Under the pieces are notes generated by a model. It was given only the letters and a program-made list of their open reading frames with translations, was not told where the DNA came from and did no database searches. Positions 1 to 8,307 of a stretch of 30,753 nucleotides of DNA are shown here, piece by piece. Made by a program: the position numbers and the translations under genes. This DNA is from Sulfurivirga sp964427185 (GTDB taxonomy: Bacteria; Pseudomonadota; Gammaproteobacteria; Thiomicrospirales; Thiomicrospiraceae): NCBI GenBank assembly GCA_964427185.1, contig CAYRSN010000016.1, positions 1 to 30,753 on the forward strand, given 5' to 3'. The stretch's first letter is position 1. Every line of letters starts with the position of its first letter.

Positions 1-1
1 T

Positions 2-46
2 GATACTTATTTTCCGGTAGAGCGCTATGATCTGCCTTCCAAGTAA
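2..46 (+). CDS. C-terminal end of an unidentified upstream gene (partial)
   Basis: An open frame runs from the left edge to TAA at 44-46 and encodes DTYFPVERYDLPSK. It lies 27 bases before the next start, in the same direction. The fragment is too short to assign a family. It is listed because the reading frame and the following ribosome binding site suggest the end of a real gene rather than non-coding DNA. Confidence 0.4.
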   Translation, partial: DTYFPVERYDLPSK

Positions 47-73
47 TATTTTTAAGTCATAAGGAGCACTATT

Positions 74-553
74 ATGAGCATGCAAGCCGACGCTGATATT
101 ATTCGACAATCCGTTCTTGGGCAGGACCTCTCCGAACAAGACGCTCAACTACTTGCTACCATTACGCAGCACCGTAGCCTGCAACCGCAAGAGTGTCTTT
201 ACCAGGAGGGCGAGCAAGATAACAACCTATATGTCATTATCCGGGGCAAAATCGCTGTAGGCAAAGAAGAAGGAGAGCGCTGGACAGATATTGCCACTTT
301 GAAAGAAGGCGCGCTGGCAGGCGAAATGAGCTTTGTAGATGGTAACCCACACACGCTCACCCTGAAAGCCATCAACGCCTGTGAAGTGCTGGTACTGAAC
401 CGTGAAGACTTTGAAAAACTGGTAGAGCAGTCACCCATGACCTGTTATCACGTCATGCGTGCCATTATCCGTAATGGTCATAAGCTGCAAAAAGAGATGA
501 ACCACCGCTTTTTAGAAATGAGCCGCTTTATCCAGAATCAATACACCATGTAA
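74..553 (+). CDS. Cyclic nucleotide-binding domain protein without HTH
   Basis: A 159-residue protein with one cNMP-binding (CAP effector-type) beta-roll: 'EGEQDNNLYVIIRGKIAV' at about 45-62 and a phosphate-binding-cassette-like stretch GEMSFVDGNPHT at 83-94. In cAMP-binding members this cassette carries an Arg and a small residue (RA/RS); here the corresponding positions read HT, so cAMP binding is doubtful. A C-terminal helix follows (about 115-155), but there is no Crp/Fnr winged HTH, so it is not a DNA-binding regulator of the usual kind. AAGGAG at 61-66 sets the start at 74; a second ATG at 80 is possible. It may act as a small ligand-sensing or protein-protein module. The partner is unknown; the gene ends at a terminator shared with the convergent flavodoxin gene. 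Confidence 0.8.
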   Translation: MSMQADADIIRQSVLGQDLSEQDAQLLATITQHRSLQPQECLYQEGEQDNNLYVIIRGKIAVGKEEGERWTDIATLKEGALAGEMSFVDGNPHTLTLKAINACEVLVLNREDFEKLVEQSPMTCYHVMRAIIRNGHKLQKEMNHRFLEMSRFIQNQYTM

Positions 554-554
554 C

Positions 555-582
555 AAAAAGCCGCGATATTCGCGGCTTTTTC
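555..582. terminator. Bidirectional rho-independent terminator
   Basis: A perfect hairpin with arms AAAAAGCCGCGA and TCGCGGCTTTTT and a loop of about 3-4 bases. It has T-runs on both strands and sits between the convergent cNMP-domain gene (+) and flavodoxin gene (-). Confidence 0.9.
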
Positions 583-602
583 ACATCGATCTGCTACAAA
601 GA

Positions 603-1133
603 TCAGGGCAGCTCCATTTCTTCCACAATCTGATCGACCCACTGGCTGACACGGTCTTCTGTTAACTCTGGCTGCTGATCTTCATCAATCGCCAAGCCTA
701 CAAAAAACTCTCCATCTTCTGTGACGGCTTTTGAGGCATCAAACTCATAACCATCTGTTGGCCAGTAACCCACCGGTTCTGCGCCATTTTCTACCGCCAC
801 ATCATGCATCATGCCCATGGCATCCAAAAAGTACTCCGAATAGTCTGCTTGGTCTCCCAAGCCAAAGTTAGCTACCTTTTTACCGCTGAAATCAACTTTT
901 TTAAAGTCTTCCCAAAACTCATCCCAGCTACTTTGGAGCTCACCATAATACCAAGTCGGCTGCCCCAAGATCACATACTCATACTGATCAAAGTCCTCCG
1001 GTGAAGCCGTTGCAACATCATATACTTCCACCTCACCTTCACCGATTTTCTCTTCCAGATTTTCTTTAATCAAGTCTGCAACACGCTCTGTATTGCCTGT
1101 ATCCGTTCCGTAAAACAAGCCCACTTTGGCCAT
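603..1133 (-). CDS. fldA: Long-chain flavodoxin
   Basis: A 176-residue FMN-binding electron carrier of the cytoplasm. The phosphate-binding loop GTDTGNT is at 9-15. The first flavin-stacking loop PTWYYGE is at 59-65 and the second loop GLGDQADYSE is at 91-100. The insertion after the fifth strand ('WPTDGYEFDASKAV') makes this the long-chain class seen in Azotobacter and enteric flavodoxins. It donates low-potential electrons to partners such as reductive radical-SAM systems, or substitutes for ferredoxin. AGGAGAG precedes the ATG. The gene is monocistronic between terminators at 555-582 and 1272-1298. A small dyad (ACTAAA-N5-TTTAGT, 1244-1260) lies about 110 bases upstream and could be regulatory. 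Confidence 0.93.
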   Translation of the reverse strand: MAKVGLFYGTDTGNTERVADLIKENLEEKIGEGEVEVYDVATASPEDFDQYEYVILGQPTWYYGELQSSWDEFWEDFKKVDFSGKKVANFGLGDQADYSEYFLDAMGMMHDVAVENGAEPVGYWPTDGYEFDASKAVTEDGEFFVGLAIDEDQQPELTEDRVSQWVDQIVEEMELP

Positions 1134-1271
1134 GGTCTTTTCTCTCCTGCTTATCTTAAAAAGAGTGGGAAAATCATAGCATTTTTTATTCAGCCATGAA
1201 TGCTAAACCAATACACTTGGCACAAAACTTTTATATAGCGCTAACTAAAACAAATTTAGTCGCCTGGCATA

Positions 1272-1298
1272 AAAAAGCCGGCAAAATGCCGGCTTTTT
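1272..1298. terminator. Terminator of the ilvIHC operon
   Basis: A hairpin with arms AAAAAGCCGGC and GCCGGCTTTTT and a short AAAAT loop. It lies 52 bases past the ilvC stop on the minus strand and has a T-run on both strands. It separates the ilv operon from the flavodoxin promoter region. Confidence 0.88.
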
Positions 1299-1349
1299 AC
1301 ACTTTCACAACAAAACGCTGAGTCGAGACAATATACATCCGATCACAGA

Positions 1350-2375
1350 TCAGTTTTTCTCTTTATCTACGATCTTGTTTGCTGTAATCCAAGGCATCAT
1401 GCTACGCAAACGCGCACCTACCTTTTCAATTTCATGGGCTTCATTCAGGCGACGCTGAGCGGTCATTTCTGGGTAACCGGTCTGCCCTTCCAGAATAAAT
1501 TGCTTAGCGTATTTACCTTCCTGAATGTTTTTCAGCGCTTCGCGCATGGCCTTACGAGACTCTTCATTGATCACTTTAGGCCCGGTTACATACTCTCCAT
1601 ACTCCGCATTATTGGAGATAGAGTAGTTCATGTTGGCAATTCCACCTTCATACATCAGATCAACAATCAGCTTCAGCTCATGCAAACATTCAAAATAAGC
1701 CATTTCAGCAGGATAACCGGCCTCTACCAGCGTTTCAAAACCAGCCTTGACCAGCTCTACGCAGCCGCCGCACAGCACTGCCTGCTCACCAAACAGATCC
1801 GTTTCCGTTTCATCCTTAAAGGTGGTTTCAATAATACCAGTACGACCGCCACCGATGGCAGAAGCATATGACAGAGCAACTTGTTTTGCTTTACCGGAAG
1901 CATCCTGATGTACGGCGATCAGATCCGGGATGCCTCCACCTTTTACAAATTCTGAACGCACAGTGTGACCGGGCGCCTTCGGTGCGATCATAATCACATC
2001 CAAGTCTTTACGCGGCACAATCTGGTTGTAAAGAATAGAGAAACCATGGGCAAACGCCAAAGTCCCTCCCACTTTCAGGTGCGGCTCAATTTCATTTTTA
2101 TACAGCTCTGCCTGAAATTCATCCGGTGTCAGAATCATTACCAGATCTGCTTGAGCAACAGCCTTACCCACAGGCAGAACAGTCAAGCCGGCCTGCTCTG
2201 CTTTACGCCAGGAGCCGGAGCCTTCACGCAGCCCTACAACCACGTCCACGCCAGAGTCTGCCAGGTTCAATGCATGGGCATGCCCCTGAGAACCAAAGCC
2301 AATTACGGCCACTTTCATACCACGGATAATAGACAGGTCACAATCTTTATCGTAATAAACGTTCAATTCACTCAT
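1350..2375 (-). CDS. ilvC: Ketol-acid reductoisomerase (class I, NADP+)
   Basis: A 341-residue enzyme. It isomerises and reduces 2-acetolactate (or 2-aceto-2-hydroxybutyrate) to the dihydroxy acid, the second common step of valine, isoleucine and leucine synthesis. The Rossmann fingerprint GFGSQGHAHA is at 26-35, followed by the cofactor loop 'GLREGSGSWRKA'. The Mg-binding DETETDLFGEQ motif is near 190, and the second acid cluster is in 'FECLHELKLIVDLMYEGG'. Length fits the short class I form; the enteric class II form is about 490. It is the last gene of ilvI-ilvH-ilvC, 16 bases after ilvH, with RBS TGAGGA. The product is probably cytosolic. Confidence 0.97.
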   Translation of the reverse strand: MSELNVYYDKDCDLSIIRGMKVAVIGFGSQGHAHALNLADSGVDVVVGLREGSGSWRKAEQAGLTVLPVGKAVAQADLVMILTPDEFQAELYKNEIEPHLKVGGTLAFAHGFSILYNQIVPRKDLDVIMIAPKAPGHTVRSEFVKGGGIPDLIAVHQDASGKAKQVALSYASAIGGGRTGIIETTFKDETETDLFGEQAVLCGGCVELVKAGFETLVEAGYPAEMAYFECLHELKLIVDLMYEGGIANMNYSISNNAEYGEYVTGPKVINEESRKAMREALKNIQEGKYAKQFILEGQTGYPEMTAQRRLNEAHEIEKVGARLRSMMPWITANKIVDKEKN

Positions 2376-2391
2376 GGTTTTTCCTCAATCA

Positions 2392-2883
2392 TTAAACATG
2401 TAAAAACTTATCACCATACTGCAAACCTACCACACCTGAGCGGACGGTTTCCAGGATGTAATCTGGATGAATGTTTTCCAGCAACATATCCAGCTGACCA
2501 CTATTTCCTAACAGCTGCAAGGTATAACTGGTAGGTGTGACATCCACAATTTTGGCTTCAAAGATATCCGCCAGTCGTTTAAATTCTTCCCGCTGCGGTC
2601 CAACCGCTCGCAGCTTGATCAGCATCAGCTCAGTGGCATAGTGTTTGCCATCCGTCAAATCCACGACTTTCACCACATCCACCAATTTATTGAGCTGCTT
2701 AATAATCTGCTCAATCTGACGGTCATCTCCAACGGTGCTCAAAGTCATCCGGGAAAGCGTGGGATCTTCCGTTGGCGCCACTGTCAGCGACTGAATATTG
2801 TAACCCCGTGCGGAAAACAACCCGGCCACCCGAGATAATGCGCCTGCTTCGTTCTCAATGAGAATGGAAATAATATGTTTCAT
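2392..2883 (-). CDS. ilvH: Acetolactate synthase small (regulatory) subunit
   Basis: A 163-residue protein with an N-terminal ACT domain ('ENEAGALSRVAGLFSARGYN', about 11-30) and the C-terminal ALS_ss domain. It binds the catalytic subunit, raises its activity and confers valine feedback inhibition. It starts 10 bases downstream of the ilvI stop, with GGGGGTG as ribosome binding site, so the two subunits are made from one message in near-equal amounts. Length is normal for bacterial IlvH. Confidence 0.96.
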   Translation of the reverse strand: MKHIISILIENEAGALSRVAGLFSARGYNIQSLTVAPTEDPTLSRMTLSTVGDDRQIEQIIKQLNKLVDVVKVVDLTDGKHYATELMLIKLRAVGPQREEFKRLADIFEAKIVDVTPTSYTLQLLGNSGQLDMLLENIHPDYILETVRSGVVGLQYGDKFLHV

Positions 2884-2893
2884 GCAGCACCCC

Positions 2894-4600
2894 CTATACC
2901 AGAATCATTTCATCCTGACCTGCACCGGCCGGAATCATGGGGTAAACGTTTTCTGTCTGCTCGACCTGAATATCAATAAAGACCAGTCGATCTTTCAGGG
3001 TAAAAGCCTCTTTCAGCTTATCCTGCAGCGCCTCCTGCTTTTCAATACGCATGCCCACATGGCCATAAGCTTCGGCCAGTGCCACAAAATCAGGCAAAGA
3101 ATCCATATAGGACATGGAATAGCGGCGCTCATAGAACATCTCCTGCCACTGGCGCACCATCCCTAAAAAGCCGTTATTCAGGTTAACGATTTTGACAGGC
3201 AGTCCATACTGCATACAGGTAGACAGCTCCTGAATATTCATCTGAATGGAACCTTCACCGGTAATACAGACAACCGTCGCATCGGGATGTGCCAGCTGCA
3301 CGCCCATGGCAGCAGGCAGCCCAAAGCCCATGGTGCCTAAGCCACCGGAGTTAATCCAGCGGCGCGGTTTGTTAAAGCGGTAATATTGCGCAGCATACAT
3401 CTGGTGCTGCCCCACATCAGATGTCACAAAAGCATCACCTGCTGTCGCCTGCCATACCGCTTCCACCGCCGCTTGTGGCTTAATTTTGGCACCTACAGGG
3501 CTATATTTCAGACACTCCACGGCACGCCACTCAGCAATCTGATTCCACCAAGCCTCCAGCTGTGCCTGATTCGGACAGGCACCTTTTTCCATCAATTTAT
3601 CCAATACCTGGTTCATATCGGTGAGCACACTTTTCACCGACCCAACAATGGGAATATCTACCTGCACATTTTTAGAAATGGAAGCCGGATCGATATCCAC
3701 ATGGATAATTTTGGCATTGGGGCAAAAACGCTCAATATTACCCGTCACGCGATCATCAAATCTTGCGCCGATAGCAATGAGCGTATCCGCATGGTGCATA
3801 GCCAGGTTGGCCTCATAAGTGCCATGCATGCCAAGCATGCCAAGCCATTGCTTATCCTCTGCCGGGTACGCGCCCAGCGCCATGAGCGTGGTGGTCACCG
3901 GATAACCCAACTTTTTGGCCAACTGTACCAGCTGCTCGCTGGCATCATCCAACACTACACCGCCCCCCACATAGAAAATGGGGCGCTCGGCTGCCAGCAT
4001 CATATCCACCGCACGGCGAATCTGACCACTGTGCCCCTTAATAACAGGCTGATAAGAACGCAACCTAACTTCCTGGGGATATTGATAGTCGCTTGTGGCA
4101 GTTTGCACATCCTTTGGAATATCAACGACTACCGGGCCTGGTCGGCCGGTGGTGGCGATATAAAACGCTTTTTTGAGCGTTTCTGCCAGGTCATTGACAT
4201 CCTTGACCAAGAAGTTGTGTTTGACGATGGGGCGTGTCACACCAACCGTATCCACTTCCTGAAATGCATCCAGACCGATCATGCCAGTGGGCACCTGCCC
4301 TGTGAGCACGACCATGGGAATGGAATCCATATAAGCGGTTGCAATTCCGGTTACGGCGTTGGTTGCGCCGGGACCGGATGTGACCAGCACCACACCGGGC
4401 TTGCCTGTAGAGCGTGCATAACCATCAGCTGCGTGCACGGCGGCCTGCTCATGGCGCACGAGTATATGCTGCAATGAGGTGGCATCCGTGTCCAGGGCAT
4501 CATAAATCGGCAGAACCGCACCGCCCGGATACCCCCAAATATGCTCTACACCCTCGTCTTCAAGAAACTTGATGACGATCTGGGCCCCTGTCAATTCCAC
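2894..4600 (-). CDS. ilvI: Acetolactate synthase large (catalytic) subunit
   Basis: A ThDP- and FAD-dependent enzyme that condenses two pyruvates (or pyruvate with 2-oxobutyrate) at the head of branched-chain amino acid synthesis. The N-terminal domain has 'EDEGVEHIWGYPGGAV' and the catalytic Glu in RHEQAAVHAADGYAR. The ThDP/Mg motif is the GEGSIQMNIQELS variant, followed by 'NLNNGFLGMVRQWQ', as in beta- and gammaproteobacterial sequences. I place the start at GTG 4600, giving MELTGAQIV and 568 residues. GGAGG lies eight bases upstream of it, and the family normally begins MEL(S/T)GA. A TTG at 4615 would lie inside or ahead of the ribosome binding site. First gene of the operon. Confidence 0.96.
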   Translation of the reverse strand: MELTGAQIVIKFLEDEGVEHIWGYPGGAVLPIYDALDTDATSLQHILVRHEQAAVHAADGYARSTGKPGVVLVTSGPGATNAVTGIATAYMDSIPMVVLTGQVPTGMIGLDAFQEVDTVGVTRPIVKHNFLVKDVNDLAETLKKAFYIATTGRPGPVVVDIPKDVQTATSDYQYPQEVRLRSYQPVIKGHSGQIRRAVDMMLAAERPIFYVGGGVVLDDASEQLVQLAKKLGYPVTTTLMALGAYPAEDKQWLGMLGMHGTYEANLAMHHADTLIAIGARFDDRVTGNIERFCPNAKIIHVDIDPASISKNVQVDIPIVGSVKSVLTDMNQVLDKLMEKGACPNQAQLEAWWNQIAEWRAVECLKYSPVGAKIKPQAAVEAVWQATAGDAFVTSDVGQHQMYAAQYYRFNKPRRWINSGGLGTMGFGLPAAMGVQLAHPDATVVCITGEGSIQMNIQELSTCMQYGLPVKIVNLNNGFLGMVRQWQEMFYERRYSMSYMDSLPDFVALAEAYGHVGMRIEKQEALQDKLKEAFTLKDRLVFIDIQVEQTENVYPMIPAGAGQDEMILV

Positions 4601-4642
4601 AACTTGGTCCTCCAATTGTTGAAATAAATAAAAGAACCGTTA

Positions 4643-4648
4643 ATTATA
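4643..4648 (-). promoter_or_regulatory. Candidate -10 element for ilvIHC
   Basis: A perfect TATAAT on the minus strand (within TTGTTATAATTAACGG), 43 bases upstream of the GTG start of ilvI and just past the orn stop. No convincing -35 is visible at 16-18 bases, so this is only a possible promoter. No leader peptide or attenuator hairpin is seen in the leader. Confidence 0.35.
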
Positions 4649-4656
4649 ACAAGTGC

Positions 4657-5229
4657 TTATATATCTGTTCCGCGAAATTCAGACAAAAACAACCGTTGCC
4701 GGTAAAACCGCAACTCATTGATAGAGTCTTTAATATCTTCCAATGCCTGATGCAGATCCCGCTTGGTGCTCGCCTGCGCTTGCTCATAAACCGCCGGTGC
4801 CCAACGCCGTGCCAGTTCTTTAAGCGTACTGACATCAAGGTTTCGATAGTGAAAGAATGCTTCTAGCTTTGACATGCCTCGCACCATAAAACGTCGATCT
4901 TGGCAGATACTGTTACCACACATGGGGGACTTTCCTTTGGGCACATACTGTTGTAAAAAAGCCAGGGTTTCCGACTCTGCATGTTCAATAGATACGCCCT
5001 CCGAGCGAATACGCGCCAGCAACCCGGACTGCCCGTGATGCTTCTGATTCCACTCATCCATGGCCTCCAATACCGCCTCTGGCGTCTGAATGGCGAACAC
5101 AGGCCCTTCTGCAAGGATATTCAGCTCGCTATCTGTAACAATAGTTGCAATTTCAATAATTTGATCCCGATCCGGATCCAGCCCAGTCATCTCAAGGTCA
5201 ATCCAGACCAAATTGTTTTCATTCTGCAT
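4657..5229 (-). CDS. orn: Oligoribonuclease
   Basis: A 190-residue 3'-5' exoribonuclease of the DEDDh family. It degrades two- to five-nucleotide RNAs, including pGpG from c-di-GMP turnover. The Exo I motif is 'VWIDLEMTGLDPD' at 8-20 (the D and E are metal ligands). Exo II lies around 'NSICQDRRFM', and the Exo III HxxxxD is in HQALEDIKDSI. Length is typical (about 180). It is divergent from the M48 peptidase gene, with 48 bases between starts. This orn/rsgA neighbourhood is common in Gammaproteobacteria. Confidence 0.96.
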   Translation of the reverse strand: MQNENNLVWIDLEMTGLDPDRDQIIEIATIVTDSELNILAEGPVFAIQTPEAVLEAMDEWNQKHHGQSGLLARIRSEGVSIEHAESETLAFLQQYVPKGKSPMCGNSICQDRRFMVRGMSKLEAFFHYRNLDVSTLKELARRWAPAVYEQAQASTKRDLHQALEDIKDSINELRFYRQRLFLSEFRGTDI

Positions 5230-5277
5230 AAACCAACTCCATTAAAATAACTGTATTTAATCTACCAGAGAATCCGC

Positions 5278-6525
5278 ATGAATTGGATAGAACAGGCTTT
5301 TATTGTTGTCTTAATCGCTCGACTCGCTGTCGAGCTAATCTTAAATATCCGGCAACAGCTCTATGTGTCCACACACCGAGATGCCGTACCCGAAACCTTC
5401 AGCAATATCGTTTCCCTTGACGCTCATCAAAAAGCTGCCGACTACACCCGTGCCAAATTACAGCTGGCGCGACACGAACTTTTCTTTGACACCGCTGTGC
5501 TTTATTTCATGACGCTGGGCGGCGGGTTTAACGAGCTTTATCAGCTGTGGGCTCATACTCAGTTGCCCCCACTTTGGCAAGAGACCGCCTTTGTACTGAG
5601 TACCCTATGGTTTCTGAGCCTGCTGCACCTGCCTTTTCAGATCATCAGAACATTCAAAATCGAATCAGATTTCGGCTTTAACCGTACAACACCCAAACAG
5701 TTTATTACGGATTTATTCAAAGGATGGCTTCTGGGCGCCATACTTGGCGTGCCGATCATATATGCCATACTCTGGCTGATACAACAGTTTTTACAAGCAC
5801 AGTGGTGGCTGTATGCCTGGATACTCTGGATGGGGTTTCAACTATTTTTGCTGTGGGCATACCCAAAATGGATTGCCCCCCTGTTCAATAAGTTCTCACC
5901 TCTAAATGACTCTGCTCTGCGTGAACGTATAGAGGCTCTGTTAGCTCGCACAGGCTTCAAATCTGAGGGGATTTTTGTCATGGACGGCTCCAAACGCTCC
6001 AGCCACGGCAATGCTTATTTCACCGGCACCGGGAAGCATAAACGTATTGTCTTTTTCGATACTCTGCTGGAGCGGCTCTCCCCCGAAGAGATCGAAGCTG
6101 TGCTGGCGCATGAGCTGGGGCACTTTAAACATGGTCATGTCAAAAAACGCCTTCTGCTATCGTCTGTAATCAGCCTGGCAGGCTTTTGGCTGCTAAACTG
6201 GCTGATGCAATCTCCCGATTTCTATCAGGGGCTGGGGGCTGACTATGCGACACCAGGCATGGCAATGATTCTCTTCATCACTGCCGTACCCGTCTTTTTC
6301 TTCTGGCTCAGTCCGCTGATGAGCGCTTTCAGCCGCAAACACGAATTTGAAGCCGATGCCTTTGCCGCCGAGCATACCGGGGCACAAGCACTCATTGATG
6401 CGCTGTTAAAATTATATCGGGATAATGCAGCCACCCTGACACCCGACCCATGGTATTCCGCCTGGCATGACAGTCACCCACCCGCACCGATTCGTATTAA
6501 ACACTTAAAGGAGCTGAAATCATGA
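5278..6525 (+). CDS. M48 family membrane metallopeptidase (STE24-like)
   Basis: A 415-residue integral membrane zinc protease. The HELGH zinc motif is at 278-282, and the third ligand Glu lies in 'KHEFEADAFA' at about 355-364. Hydrophobic segments flank it on both sides (around 5-22, 60-80, 95-115, 150-175, 180-200, 295-312 and 325-350), matching the CAAX-protease/Ste24 layout with the active site facing a membrane chamber. Bacterial substrates are not established; a role in membrane protein quality control is a reasonable inference. The stop overlaps the next start (ATGA), so it is translationally coupled to the pterin dehydratase gene. Confidence 0.9.
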   Translation: MNWIEQAFIVVLIARLAVELILNIRQQLYVSTHRDAVPETFSNIVSLDAHQKAADYTRAKLQLARHELFFDTAVLYFMTLGGGFNELYQLWAHTQLPPLWQETAFVLSTLWFLSLLHLPFQIIRTFKIESDFGFNRTTPKQFITDLFKGWLLGAILGVPIIYAILWLIQQFLQAQWWLYAWILWMGFQLFLLWAYPKWIAPLFNKFSPLNDSALRERIEALLARTGFKSEGIFVMDGSKRSSHGNAYFTGTGKHKRIVFFDTLLERLSPEEIEAVLAHELGHFKHGHVKKRLLLSSVISLAGFWLLNWLMQSPDFYQGLGADYATPGMAMILFITAVPVFFFWLSPLMSAFSRKHEFEADAFAAEHTGAQALIDALLKLYRDNAATLTPDPWYSAWHDSHPPAPIRIKHLKELKS

Positions 6526-6878
6526 GTGAGACTGTTGAGCCTTTAAAAATCCTTCTGGAAGAAAAATGTATATACATGCCTCAAGGCAGTAAGCCTTTGA
6601 TTATCCCCACAATCGAAAGCTACCTTTCTCAACTACCCGGCTGGGATGTAAGTCTGGACTACAAAACCATCAGCAAGCCCTTCAACTTTAAAAACTATCA
6701 TCAGGTCATGGCATTTATTAACGCCATTGCCTGGGTTGCCCACAAAGAAGACCATCATCCGGACATTTGCTTTGGCTACAACTCGGTAAAAGTAACCCTT
6801 ACTACCCATACCGCCAAAGGCATCACACTCAATGATCTGATTATGGCTGCCAAAATCGACCAACTCCTGACTGACTAA
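6522..6878 (+). CDS. phhB: 4a-hydroxytetrahydrobiopterin dehydratase (pterin carbinolamine dehydratase)
   Basis: A 118-residue PCD/DCoH protein. The signature is 'HKEDHHPDICFGYNSVKV', then THTAKGITLNDL, giving the catalytic His pair and the Asp-containing tail. The enzyme regenerates the pterin cofactor after aromatic hydroxylation. Here no phenylalanine hydroxylase gene is adjacent, so the role may be pterin or molybdopterin housekeeping, as proposed for orphan PCDs. It overlaps the upstream protease stop by four bases and is followed seven bases later by selO. Confidence 0.92.
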   Translation: MSETVEPLKILLEEKCIYMPQGSKPLIIPTIESYLSQLPGWDVSLDYKTISKPFNFKNYHQVMAFINAIAWVAHKEDHHPDICFGYNSVKVTLTTHTAKGITLNDLIMAAKIDQLLTD

Positions 6879-6885
6879 CCATCCC

Positions 6886-8304
6886 ATGCGCTGGCCACTG
6901 GCATATACCTACACCACGCTGCCAACCTCCTTATGGGCACGCATTGACCCTGTGCCCGTAGCTGCACCCGCCCTTGTACAGTTTAACCAACCGCTTGCAG
7001 AAGCACTGGGTTTACAACCCTACCTATCTGACTACCCTCTGGCTCAACTTTTCAGTGGCAATCGGTGTCCTGAAGGGGCTCAACCTTTTGCACAGGCCTA
7101 TGCGGGACATCAATTTGGTTACTTCAATGTACTGGGAGATGGACGCGCCGTTCTCCTTGGAGAGTGGCTCACTCCCGAAAAACAGCGCATCGATATTCAA
7201 TTCAAAGGGAGCGGTCGTACACCCTTTTCTCGTCGCGGAGACGGTCGTGCAGCTTTAGCCCCCATGCTGAGGGAATTTCTTATCAGCGAAGCCATGCATG
7301 CTCTGGGCATTCCTACCACACGCGCACTGGCTGTTGTCACCACCGGAGAGCAAGTATATCGCGAGCGCCCTCTGCCCGGCGCCATCCTTACCCGTGTTGC
7401 TGCAAGCCATATCAGGGTGGGGACTTTTGAGCTGGCCGCGCGCATTGATAAGCCCACTCTGCAAGCACTGGCAGATTACAGCCTTCAACGTCATTATCCG
7501 GAAGTGGCAGAAACTGAACACCCTTACCTCTCTTTTTTGCTGGCCGCGATCAAACGCCAGGCCAAACTAATTAGTCAATGGCTGCAAGTGGGGTTTATCC
7601 ACGGGGTGATGAATACGGACAATATGAGCATCGCAGGAGAAACCATTGACTATGGACCCTGTGCTTTTATGGACACTTACCATCCAGAAACTGTATTCAG
7701 CAGTATCGATACGCATGGGCGCTATGCATTTGCCAATCAGCCCAGTATGGGAGCATGGAACCTAACACGCTTTGCAGAAACACTGCTACCATTACTGGCT
7801 CCGGACTTAAAACAAGCCCAAACACTGGCACAGGATGCCTTGGAAAAGTTTGGCTCAACACTGGAAACGCACTGGCTAGCTGGTATGGCACAAAAGCTGG
7901 GATTGACACAACCTGACAAACCTCTCATTTACGAACTGCTCACACTTATGACAGAAACACAAAAGGACTACACACTGACTTTTAGAGACCTGGCACAGTG
8001 GTTACGTGGTCAACCCACTTCTCAAAACTATGATACAGAAGCCTGGCAACACTGGCTTGCGCGCTGGCAGGTACAGCAACGCTTCCCACCCGAACAAACT
8101 GCTTCTTTCATGGATACTGTCAACCCAGCTGTAATTCCCCGTAATCACCATGTGGAGCAGGCGCTTCAAGCCGCTGAAAACGGTCACATCACCCCCTTTG
8201 AACAATTGCTGACAGCGGTACGTCATCCCTTTAATGGAACCCACCCCTATACACAGCCGCCAGCCCCCCATGAACGTATTTATCAAACTTTTTGCGGAAC
8301 CTAA
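6886..8304 (+). CDS. selO: Protein adenylyltransferase SelO (YdiU family)
   Basis: A 472-residue pseudokinase-fold enzyme that transfers AMP from ATP to Ser/Thr/Tyr of target proteins; in E. coli it is linked to the oxidative stress response. Visible motifs: 'FAQAYAGHQFGYFNVLGDGR', 'QFKGSGRTPFSRRGDGR', 'PMLREFLISEAMHALGIP', and the metal-binding HGVMNTDNMSI followed by IDYGPCAFMD. The protein ends FCGT, with Cys where eukaryotic SelO has selenocysteine near the C-terminus. No Shine-Dalgarno sequence is evident before ATG 6886, so translation probably depends on coupling to the upstream gene. Length matches the E. coli protein (478). Confidence 0.95.
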   Translation: MRWPLAYTYTTLPTSLWARIDPVPVAAPALVQFNQPLAEALGLQPYLSDYPLAQLFSGNRCPEGAQPFAQAYAGHQFGYFNVLGDGRAVLLGEWLTPEKQRIDIQFKGSGRTPFSRRGDGRAALAPMLREFLISEAMHALGIPTTRALAVVTTGEQVYRERPLPGAILTRVAASHIRVGTFELAARIDKPTLQALADYSLQRHYPEVAETEHPYLSFLLAAIKRQAKLISQWLQVGFIHGVMNTDNMSIAGETIDYGPCAFMDTYHPETVFSSIDTHGRYAFANQPSMGAWNLTRFAETLLPLLAPDLKQAQTLAQDALEKFGSTLETHWLAGMAQKLGLTQPDKPLIYELLTLMTETQKDYTLTFRDLAQWLRGQPTSQNYDTEAWQHWLARWQVQQRFPPEQTASFMDTVNPAVIPRNHHVEQALQAAENGHITPFEQLLTAVRHPFNGTHPYTQPPAPHERIYQTFCGT

Positions 8305-8307
8305 AAC

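Noticed and set aside
3386..4477. A 363-codon open frame on the plus strand
   Set aside because: It lies wholly antisense to ilvI, which has full family motifs; the plus-strand product is low-complexity-like and matches nothing recognisable.
4601..4615. TTG start for acetolactate synthase large subunit at 4615
   Set aside because: It coincides with the GGAGG ribosome binding site that serves GTG 4600, and the family start MEL(T/S)GA begins at the GTG.
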